DNA of 64,000 nt, taken from contig JABYQS010000010.1 of NCBI GenBank assembly GCA_022592435.1, positions 1-64,000 of the forward strand, in the 5' to 3' direction. Each line of letters begins with the position of its first letter. Within the stretch, counting starts at the first letter, position 1. Below the pieces are notes generated by a model. That model had not been told where the DNA came from. It saw nothing but the letters and a program-made list of their open reading frames with translations, and searched no databases. Source of the stretch: Cerioporus squamosus (Eukaryota > Basidiomycota > Agaricomycetes > Polyporales > Polyporaceae). Of this stretch, positions 32,109-40,746 are shown piece after piece. The translations under genes and the position numbers were made by a program.

Positions 32109-34545
32109 CTATTCTGCGGCCGCCTCCTCGCCCTTCTTCTTCCTCGCCTTTCCCTTTGCCTTCGGTTTGTTCGTGTACTTCTGTACAAACGTATCAGCAT
32201 GCCTATTAGCGACGTACACACGAGAGAACGCACCTTGCGCTCGGTCTCATTCATCGCCTTGAAGGCGGTGATAATGGACTCCAGCGATTCCCCCGTCTCG
32301 CGCGTGCTGGCGAAATCCGCCCTAAACGACGTCAGCGGCGATCGCACAGTGAATGCGGGCAACTTACATTGCCTTGTATAGCTGTGCAAAGTGTCCCGCA
32401 ATCAATTGGATTGAGAGAGGGCGAGCGCACATTGGTTTGCTTACCTTCTGGATCCGATCACTACCCTCTGATCCTCTCCAGGCGGTGTCGAAGTCCCGAG
32501 TGGTGGCATCAGGGTGGTCGCGCATGTAGACCACCGCGTACATGTTCCTGACAAGTTTGTGTAAGCACAATGCAACGTCGCGGTGATACTCACGTACCGC
32601 GCCGTTCTCTTGTCGGTTGGCCGCATCTTCGCGGCCTTCTTTGCGGGCGCGCCTTCCTTCCCGCTGCCAGTGCCAACCCCGCTGATCTTGATCGTTTCGA
32701 CGAGGTTTGGTGGGGGAGACGCATCGCGATTGATGAACTTCGCCAGCGGGTTCGCAGTCTGTAACAATTGTAGTTAGTCAGTTCGTGGCCAGGAAATTGA
32801 GAACAGACTTACGTAGTCCTCTTCGTCGTCGTCGTCGTCGTCCTTGTCGTCCATCGCAAGGAGCGCAGCATCCTCAGGATGCGCGGTCCCGGCGTCCCGG
32901 TTCTGTGGTGCCAAGGTCGTGCTCGCTGGTTCGCGCGGGTTGTCTGCAGGAGAAAGCACGAGTACGCTCGGGCTGCTGCTCGTAGTCTCGCTCGCATTCG
33001 GGGTTGGGGAGGGGGCGGTGATATGGGTGTTCGCGTTGGTGGCAACCATGGCCCTGGTTGCGCTGGCGCTCACCGGAGACGCGGTCACGTTCGCGTCCCG
33101 GCTCGTGGACGCGGTCGCGTTAGCGCTCTCGGGGGGGCTGGTGGGGATAACGGTCGCACTTGTGGGGGTGCCCGTGTTCGTAGCCTGCGGGGCAGGTGAT
33201 TGGAGCGAGGGATCGAGGGGGTCTGATGTCGTCTGGCTGGCCATCGTGGGATTCATGGATGTAGACTGTGTAGGTATCACAGCCGAGGCCGCGCTCGAGG
33301 CCTGCGTGCTGTTCGAAGATGCGACTGCCCCAGCGCCGCTCGATGACGCGGCCTCTGGGTGCAGTTCCGAGCCTTGCAGCCCTGTAGAGGAAGTCTAGTC
33401 AGTAATTTTAGGCTTGTACTGGTAACTCACCCTGTGTAACGTCCTGTGTGGTCTTCTTGACTGACTTTGGCTTCTTTTTCCGGGGCTGCGCGTCGCCTTC
33501 GTCTGTGATGTCGATCACCGAGGAAGCCCGCTTTTTCGACTTGCTCTCGCCAGCCTCGCGTTCGCGCATCGCGTCCGGGTAGACAAGCATTCCAAATAGG
33601 TTGACCTTCCACTTGCCGTCGTCGCAGTAGTCGAACCCTTCAAACGATTTCTTCAAGCCTCGGCAAATGTACGCGTGCGCCTCGTTGTTCAGCGCGGACC
33701 ATGTCGATGCTGCATGCCCGTGCTGGATGAGCGTGTTGACATGGCGTTTGAGGACGTTGCGAAGATCGGTGTATTCCTTGTAGGATATTATCGTACCGTC
33801 AAGCCGCTCGAGGTAGATGTCGACGCCGTCGGATGACTGTCCGTGGTGACGTTGGTTGCCTCGCTTTCCAAAGGGTTTGTAGTCCTTGGTGGTCCACATT
33901 CGGATCTTGCTGTGTTGTGGCCCTCGGGGCCCGGGTGTTCGCGCACCGTAGTCCAGACTGTTGTTGCTCGCGAGAGGGTCGAGGTTCGGGGCGAAGGGAT
34001 TTGAGGTTGCCGCGGCTTGTGAGGCCTGCAGCATGGCGGGCTGGGCCTTTGCAAGCACGGCAAATGCGCTTCTGTGAAAAAATCAGCGCATATAGTCACC
34101 TGTCAGTGGGTGGTGACTTACTCCGTGGCCGTTGCAGTCGCAGCCAGTTGCGCGTTGGCGATTTCGAGGTCGTAGATGCGTCGTCTTGCGGCTTCCAGCT
34201 GCTGCAGCACCTGGAAGTGCTGTGATCGTGATACAATGGAAGGGGATCCGGTGCTGAACTGAAAGCCATGCCCGTGGGCTTCATGGAGGAATTGAGATGT
34301 GACGGTGAGGGACATACCTGTAATGTTTCTTCCAAACAAAGGCCTTCATAGAGCACAGACGGCGCCCCGGAGCCTCGTGTTGTGGTGGGAGAAAGCGGGG
34401 ACTCTGCCTCGGACAGGTCCCCGGTCGAATGTCCTATCCTGAGGCCGAGGCTGCCCAGAGCCGGCGTATTCTCGCGTGTGAACCTCGTTTGCGGTTCAAA
34501 ATACCTAAAGTTATTCCCCATCGCGAGTTGAGGGGACCCGGCCAT
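32109..34545 (-). CDS. Transposon accessory gene A, 654 aa, unknown function
   Basis: Not a recognised family. Nine exons (34545-34318, 34210-34122, 34071-33431, 33381-32813, 32758-32598, 32547-32445, 32381-32368, 32321-32234, 32180-32109) join in phase without a stop; the seventh is only 14 nt. Residues about 70-140 are a predicted coiled coil (VLQQLEAARRRIYDLEIANA, then Ala/Gln-rich). About residues 162-278 form the only globular-looking block, starting IRMWTTKDYKPFGKRG and including YLERLDGTIISYKEYTDLR and GLKKSFEGFDYCDDGKWK. A Ser/Thr/Pro/Ala linker leads to an acidic run (KDDDDDDEED), a second small block (LAKFINRDA, then YAVVYMRDHPDA) and a Lys-rich tail resembling a nuclear signal. Location between the inverted repeats suggests a role in transposition. 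Confidence 0.75.
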
Positions 34546-34733
34546 TCTCAGATAGCTCAGGGCAAGATGCAGGAAGCAGGAGGCAAGGAGAGACCGTGCT
34601 CGGACGCGTCTCGCGACTGAGCCTCGCGATCTTAGATCGCCTTCCCGTTTGGGACAACGGACTTGTCTGCTCTAATGTGCTCGTCCTCGTCCTCCTCCCA
34701 ATCCTCGTCCCCTTTCACTTCGCCAGCAACACA
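34546..34733. promoter_or_regulatory. Divergent promoter of accessory genes A and B
   Basis: Only 188 bp separate the two divergent start codons, so the genes probably share control elements. The stretch just before gene B is a pyrimidine-rich tract (about 34680-34720). No TATA box is evident. Confidence 0.5.
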
Positions 34734-35940
34734 ATGAGCGAAGCAGGCGAAAGCCCTGGCGTCCTTGCGGACACAGAGAACTTGGACGACATGCTGTCCG
34801 ACTTCGACCTCAGCATCTTGCCGTCCGTCTCGCAGCTTCCGACCCCGGCTCGCAAGTTCCTCCGGTATGTATCCGCGTAACCCGCTCGGAACCCACGCTT
34901 ACACTGTTCGCATAGACCTCAAATCGATCTAAACAATGAATCACAGAACTTTATGCATGCCTATAACGAACATATGGTAGCAACGCCGCAGCACGAGTCG
35001 CCGCTCGACTACAGAAGCACTCGACGTGCGTACAGCGAGTTCCGTACCTATGCGAAGATAGCAGCTCGGAGCTGCGTGAGCCTCAGCTCCAGTGTGCACT
35101 CCGAAGAAGACATTCAAGCCGCTTTCCTCTCGCTGACTGAAGGTCTGGACGGGCTTCGGCGTCGGCTTCTGGAGCTGCCGTTGGAGAATCCGGCGTGGCT
35201 TCTTGATGCCAGGTGAGTGCTGCGCACACTGCATCTCAAGTTCTTTGTGCTTGCTGACGCGCACGTCTTGCAGATCTCCGCCGCGCATTCCGTCCCTTCT
35301 TGGCACAATCGCACAGCCAAAAGACCACGAGGCGATTGATATCGGCACTAATAGCACTCATGCACCCTTCGGCTCGCCACCCATCCCGTTCCCCGAGCCA
35401 TCCCCTTGGCACACGATCTCACCTCGCCCCGTCAAAGACAAATCGATCCAGCGCCGCGGGACACTCGAATACTACAAGAAGTCCCCCGTCGTATCCGTCA
35501 GTAACCCGCCTTCTCCTCCGACTCCCATTGCGCCGGCCCCGATCCTGGACGAGGGGATGCAGCGTACTTTGGAGCACTGGAGAAAGTCGCCCGTTGGCTC
35601 AGTCAGCAACCCCCCCTCGCCGCCCACTCCCGACGGCACCTACGAAGACACGCGCGGGCACGGCGAGGATGGCCCAACGGGCGGAGAGGACACCAGCGGG
35701 GCCGTTGGCGGTCCACGAGGCATGCTTCCTGTGTATCCTCCCCGTTGCATAGTCCTGCCCGCCGACTCCGACTCTCTGGACGTTCCGACGTCCTGTCCGC
35801 ACGAGCTCGAATACCCGTACCGCTTTGTGTCGCCTGAGTTGCCCTCGTGGGTGGACCCAGACGCATCCGCGCAGATCAATGGCCTGCCTGTATTCCTCCC
35901 ATCGCTCGAACAGGAACTCTACGAGCGCGGTTATGATTGA
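34734..35940 (+). CDS. Transposon accessory gene B, 364 aa, Pro/Ser-rich with internal duplication
   Basis: Not a recognised family. Exons 34734-34864, 34916-35212 and 35274-35940 join in phase. The first third looks structured (LDDMLSDFDLSILPSVSQLP, then HAYNEHMVATPQHES, YRSTRRAYSEFRTYAKIAAR and a helix GLDGLRRRLLELPLENPAW). The middle is Pro/Ser-rich and contains a duplicated unit of about 35 aa: an aromatic helix, then KSPVVSVSNPPSPPTP, repeated as KSPVGSVSNPPSPPTP. These are dense SP/TP sites for proline-directed kinases. The C-terminus is compact, with YPPRCIVLPADSDSLDVP, then HELEYPYRFVSPELPSWV. No catalytic motif was seen. The gene converges on the transposase 3' end. Confidence 0.75.
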
Positions 35941-36217
35941 TGTGTTGCTGTCTTCTTTGCTCCCTCCAATTGCGTGCATCATCTCGCCTGTTCCCTCGCA
36001 TCTGTCTTCTGGTTCACGCTGTCTCTGTCGCTGTTCCTATCTCTGTCACTGTCTCTGTCGCTCTCTCAGTTCCTATCATTTTGTGGGCATAATAAGGTAT
36101 AACAATGTAGCATTGCGCAGTCCATCGAATGACATGAATATGGCAAAGTCATTGTATATGGAATTGCTAGCACAACACGACATCTGCAAGCTTGGAATCC
36201 ATAAGTACATCGGTGGT
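35941..36217. other. Convergent spacer with CTGTCTCTGTCGCT repeats
   Basis: Spacer between accessory gene B and the transposase stop. It includes a low-complexity pyrimidine stretch in which CTGTCTCTGTCGCT occurs at 36019-36032 and 36049-36062, each near a TTCCTATC. It is probably 3' UTR sequence. Confidence 0.55.
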
Positions 36218-39200
36218 CTACTCGTCGATGTCCATCTCCGGATCGACGCTACCCATACGCACTTCAAATCCATGCCTCTCCGTGACGACATACTGTCTGC
36301 CCTCATGCAGATGCCTGTGATCATGCAGCCACTCGTCGTCGGTGACCGGCTTGTCCGCGAACATCCCAATGACCGAGCGAATGCACTTCACATCAATGAC
36401 GCGAAGTCCTGCGTCTTCCCGGTACTCCATCAGCTCCGTGTTCTCGACTGAGTTTGTGTACAGCGCCTCATCTCGAGGCCCGAAAACAGACACCAGGGCG
36501 ACTGGGCGGTTGCCGCGCTCTGTGATATGGAAGAAACGCACTTCACCGACCTCGATGCGCCCATTGAGGCCCTCGAACTACATGAAATGGTTAGCATACG
36601 AAGTCAAGAGTGAATCAACCTGGTACCTTGACGCAACGCGCCATCCGCAGACGGCACAACGCCTTGCCGTGCTCCTTCCAAGCAGATCGTGCGACCATGC
36701 CATTGGGCAAATGTAGACGAGCCCAGCGACGAAGCTTGAACGTGAACGAATAGCGTCCTTTGCCTTCAATGACCGTAGGGTCAGTCCGTGCAAAGTAGTC
36801 GAAGAAGGCGCGAGCTTCAGCTGGAGCCAAGGTGCTCCGGTATGGCTCGAGAGCGCGGAGCATGATATAGCCACTGTCGCCGAGAACCTGAGCACCACGA
36901 GGGATACGCGCGGCACGCTGTTCAGCGCGGTCCAGAGACGGCATCATAGCTTGGAGAGCACAGATCTTGTTCCGACGAGCGGCACGTTGCGAAAGATTGT
37001 GATATGGGTTTGAGGGTTGCTTGGTCTCGCCGCCATACTGACCGACCATGCGTTCCATAGGAAGCTGCGTGCGCACAATCAGGGAACCGTGGGCAACGAT
37101 CATGTCCGGGAGGTGCCACACATGATGGTGACAGGGACGGCAGAAATGCAGACGGTCTGGGTCGCCCTCGTAGTAATACTTCTCGAAGTCCTCCAGCGCA
37201 GCAGTGAGAAGCTCCCGCGCCTGCACGAGCCTCTCCTGGCCGATATCGTACTCCGAGCAGTTGCGGACACCGCGGACGAGTTTGCACAGATGGCCCCAGT
37301 GCTCAGGAGACAGATATTGACGCATCATCGAAGGACAGTAGACGTAGAGGAAGGTTTGCATCTCGACAGACTTGAAGCCACTGTTCCACTTGAGCGCGAT
37401 GTTGCGGGGAGCCCGGTCGAAGAACCCAGGGAGGTACGCTCGCGTGCGCTCGACGTGAAGGCCAAACGGTTCCCAGACCTCGTCATTAGCGAAGACTGCA
37501 AAAGGGAATGTCTTCGCATCGCGCTCACTTCCCTTGATGGTTCCGCGCCAGATCTCGACCATGGCCGTGCATGTGTTGATGTAGCACAGGTGCATCATGT
37601 CCGGTGGAGAGCAGAGTGGGAAAGGGGTTGTGCGCGAGAGCCCAGAGAAGATCGAGGGTTTACATAACCCAGTCGCCTTGCGCAGCTGCTCGTACTCAGT
37701 CTGATCCCGAGCACGCAGGAGGAGGCGCAGTTTCTCCTTGTACGCCGTTGTGGAGGGGAGCCGGATCTCAGAGAGCTTGATCGTGCGATGGTCAGAGCCA
37801 GGGATGTCGGGGCCGATAGGCTTCGTCAGCGCAGGATAGTAGCAGCCAGCTCCGGGTTTATGTCGCCCAGGAAGACCGCAGTAGATCCGACAGCCATACA
37901 CACCTTGGTGACCAACAGTGCCGTCGAGGAGTGCCATCGCAGGACCGTCAGCGAGGTGAGCAGGGACGTATAGCTTCGAGACCTCCCGGGTGCGAGTGTG
38001 CCCGTTGTAAATTGGTAGTCCTTCGCGCATGAGAGCGGAGACGTGGTAGAGTGCAGTGAAGATGAACGAGTCGAGGTTGACGGGATGATTCGGCCCAGGA
38101 ATAACGCACCCCGGCAGGACAAAACGTTTCTTGAAGCGCTTGTCAGGGCTGAGGTTCTCGACGAGCCAGATGGCGATCCAGCAGTCCGAGTGTTTGTTCC
38201 TGTAGAGTTGCGCGCCATCTATAGAGAATGTGAGCAATGTATCGTTGGGACCGATCTCCTTCTTGCGGAACGCCTTGAGGAGACGCGAGCCGCAATGGAC
38301 GTCCGAGTACGTCTGCGGCGCAGTGCCCTCCGGGGTCCTCGCGATGAGGTCCTGGGCAGCCTGCCACAGGTACATCATGTCCTTGGCCGTATCCTCGCCG
38401 CGCCAGAACGCTTGTATCACCGGGCCAGGCAACAGAGTAGTGAGCCGTTCCCTCGGCACGCGTTTCGTGGGGTCGTCCTCCTCTTCGTCGTCCACGGGCT
38501 TGTAACGCGGCTCCTCGCAGTAGGGGCACTCCGTGAAGTCCTTGTACGGGCCGGTGTACGCCACGCACGAGTTCACGCACATGTCGTCGTGCACCTCGAC
38601 GCAGCCTGTGAGCTTCTCGAGCGTTGTGTTGACCTAGATAACTGTTAGCAATCAATTGATATCTGACACGCCCACTATGCTTGCCTGGGCCAGCGACAAG
38701 ATCTCGATGTGCGGGGAGTGTTCTCTGATCGCGTCTGCGACCGCGTTGTACGTCTCCTGAGAGGCGTTCCCGCACGCCATGAAGAGCTGAAGGGACAGCA
38801 ACGTATCCTTGTCCTTGATCTCGAATTGCTCTGCTGGAGGGTTCCTGAGGCGGTCTAACTGGGCCGCCGTGAGACCGCTGTCCTCGAGCGTCGCGTTCTC
38901 GAGGAGCCTGATGTACTCGAGTGTCTTCTTGATGTCCTCACGAGCGACGCGGACGGGAGGTTCTCGAGATTCAGCCGGCAATCGCGCGGCATCGCGTGCA
39001 GCTGGCTCGTGTGATCAGTACATAGCTCGCGCGGTAAGCACGAGAAGGCTTACGATCGTCTGGTGGCGGAGGTGGGGGCGGTGGAAGCGGTTCCTCGGCG
39101 TTGCTGTCCCTTGGCTGTGTATCGTCATTTGCGCGCGACTCGTCGCGGGGCGGGGGCGGGTCCGGATGCGGATCTAGGTCCATCGGGTCGGGCTCGAAGT

Positions 39201-39604
39201 CGTCCATAGGACGGGGCTGGTGGTGCGGTGCATGTAGTCAGTATGCAGCAGGTTCTGATGTCAAAGCCGTGTACCTGTGCCTCGGGAGCTGTGTTCTGCG
39301 TGCCTGATCCTGAGGCCTGCGCATTCTCGTCTTCGTCACCGCTGACATCTTCTACGCGGCGACGTCGCTTCCGGGTCCTCCTGGGACGATGGACTAGCGA
39401 GTGCCCCACGGGTTGTGGTGCTTGCAGCTGCGGTGCCGCGGGTTGCTGTGGTGCGTCTTCGACTTCGAGTCCAAGACCGCGAGACTTCGCCAGAAATTCG
39501 CTGTACGACTCAATCGCCAGGCGATACGGTCGATGCGAGCGCCACGTCTTCTCGGAGACGTCTTTCTTGCCATTGCAATACACCCTACAGGTGCACTCGG
39601 GCAT
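36218..39604 (-). CDS. Tnp2-like transposase, intact, 1058 aa
   Basis: DNA transposase of the CACTA/Tnp2 lineage. Exons 39604-39275, 39216-39054, 39001-38685, 38633-36627 and 36577-36218 keep phase. The third intron uses a GC donor (CAG/GCAAGC) with a good CTAAC branch site. Domains: N-terminal Cys/His module (ECTCRVYC, then WRSHRPYR), a Pro/acid-rich linker, a Cys cluster (CVNSCVAYTGPYKDFTEC, then YCEEPRYK, about residues 289-314), and a Tnp2-type core with TFSIDGAQLYRNKHSDCW (candidate first Asp at 409), VLPGCVIPGPNHPVNLDSF, GTVGHQGVYGCRIYCG, and FCRPCHHHVWHLPDMI. The C-terminal exon is a separate small domain beginning FEGLNGRIEVGEVRFFHI. It has no defects, so it is potentially active. Confidence 0.88.
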
Positions 39605-39895
39605 GGTCGGGAGGCAGGGAAATGCAGAGGCGGACGCGACGTGGTACTATTGGTGCAAGATAGCTACAGGACACAGTAGCTACACTAATGCGGAGGCGAC
39701 TGGGACACACGTGGGGCAGAGCGACACCGACGATCGTCGTCGCAGGGATCGTCGCGTTCTGCAGGTCGCACGCAGGCTTGTTTTGGGCGCCTGCGCTGTC
39801 TGGAGTAGGCATGCGGCACGCCTGCCAGAACCTGGCAGACGGCGCCAGATCAGTCTGACAGCTGGCATACCGTGCCAGAGGGTGGCAGACCCTGG
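39605..39895. repeat. Right subterminal region with TGGCAGA/CTGCCA motifs
   Basis: Between the transposase start and the right inverted repeat. The last 120 bp are packed with CTGCCAGAAC, CTGGCAGAC, GCGCCAGAT, GTGCCAGAG, GTGGCAGAC and CTGGCAGAG, spaced about 10-15 bp. This is the counterpart of the left array and a probable transposase-binding region that also contains the transposase promoter. Confidence 0.65.
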
Positions 39896-39916
39896 CAGAG
39901 CGACTTTTCACTGGGG
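39896..39916 (-). repeat. Right terminal inverted repeat
   Basis: Perfect 21-bp inverse of 31607-31627, followed by the CTGAG target duplication at 39917-39921. Confidence 0.92.
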
Positions 39917-39956
39917 CTGAGCGGCCCCTGCCCATCATCTTCGCCAAGGGAGGGTA

Positions 39957-40361
39957 AGGTAGGCCCAGCACAGACTCGACTACGTCATGTGATCGAAATC
40001 TGTCACGCTGGGTCGGGTTTGGCTGGGCCGCGACAATGGAATTCAAACTTGAATGTAGGTAGCCACCAATCGCAAAATCCGGAACCAGCAATCGATAGAG
40101 AAAGTGCTTTTTGACATTATTGTGGTTCTTGATTTTTAATGGAGGGCGTTGACCGAGAGCCTATCGAAAAGTTTGCACTGGCGCTTGGTTTCTTTGAGGC
40201 ATTTCCGCACCGCGCGCGTCGACAAGTCTGGTAGGCGCTGCCAGGAAAGGCAATGAAAGCCGGTTGCAGACCCTAGATTCGTTCTACAGGTTCGATGCAC
40301 GTGAGGGGTCACGGGCGCGTCACACCATCACGACGTAGTCGAGTCTGTGCTGGGCCTACCT
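39957..40361. mobile_element. 405-bp MITE with 30-bp inverted repeats and TA duplication
   Basis: 39957-39986 is the exact reverse complement of 40332-40361 (begins AGGTAGGCCCAGCACAG), and both ends are flanked by TA (39955-39956, 40362-40363). No open frame inside encodes a transposase. The small size, TA duplication and perfect ends define a miniature inverted-repeat element, most likely mobilised by a Tc1/mariner-type transposase elsewhere in the genome. It starts only 40 bp beyond the end of the 8.3-kb transposon. Confidence 0.88.
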
Positions 40362-40746
40362 TATGTGAAAGGCGTCTCGGTAGTCTGCCCGAGACCTCCC
40401 TGACAATTTGCAGTACCTGTTACGGAAGGCCAGTGTTCTGGCCGTGGGGAGCATCTCATCTTGCCCTCTGCCTATCATTCCCCTTCCAAACATGTCTGAC
40501 GCCTTACCAAACGGTCACACCGCCTATGCCTCGCAGTTTGGTCCGGCCGGTTGCTTTCGGTACGTGCTTCCCATAAACTGCCTCCGCTCGCCCGCAAATG
40601 AAAGCGCTGACGATCTCATCTCAGAGCTAGACAATAACGCTCCTGTGCACGTCAGGAGTCGCTCCATGCCGAGGCGTCCTTCGTCCGTCTCTCTTATATG
40701 CCCCCGACATCGTCTGACAATCTGACCGCGCCATTGCTAGGCTGCT
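40362..40746. promoter_or_regulatory. ABC transporter upstream region
   Basis: About 385 bp between the MITE and the chosen ABC transporter start. An ATG at 40493 opens a short frame with a GTACGT donor, which may be a leader exon or an upstream ORF. Its phase does not join the main ORF, so I leave it as 5' leader. Confidence 0.4.

Larger units (their letters stand above)
31607..39916. mobile_element. Complete three-gene Tnp2/CACTA-like DNA transposon, 8310 bp
   Basis: Perfect 21-bp terminal inverted repeats (31607-31627 and 39896-39916, beginning CCCCAGTGAAAAGTCGC) are flanked by the direct repeat CTGAG on both sides (31602-31606, 39917-39921). After three mismatched bases the ends agree again for GGGTCTGCC. 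Inside are three uninterrupted multi-exon genes: an accessory gene on minus (32109-34545), an accessory gene on plus (34734-35940) and the transposase on minus (36218-39604). The subterminal regions are full of short TCTGC/TGGCAGA motifs, as in CACTA elements. The transposase is Tnp2-like; fungal relatives are known as CACTA/EnSpm or Plavaka-type elements. The ends are not the classical CACTA, and the family name is an inference. Confidence 0.88.

Noticed and set aside
31607..39916. TET/JBP-type or other DNA-modification gene inside the transposon
   Set aside because: Some fungal DNA transposons carry such genes, so I looked for the iron-binding HxD...H pattern; neither accessory gene shows it.
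40270..40310. tRNA-like T-loop (GGTTCGAT) within the MITE
   Set aside because: No matching acceptor, D-arm or anticodon arm could be found around it.
40493..40725. Upstream ATG frame MSDALPNGHTAYAS as first exon of the ABC transporter
   Set aside because: Its best donor (GTACGT) leaves phase 2, which does not join the main frame; kept as leader sequence.
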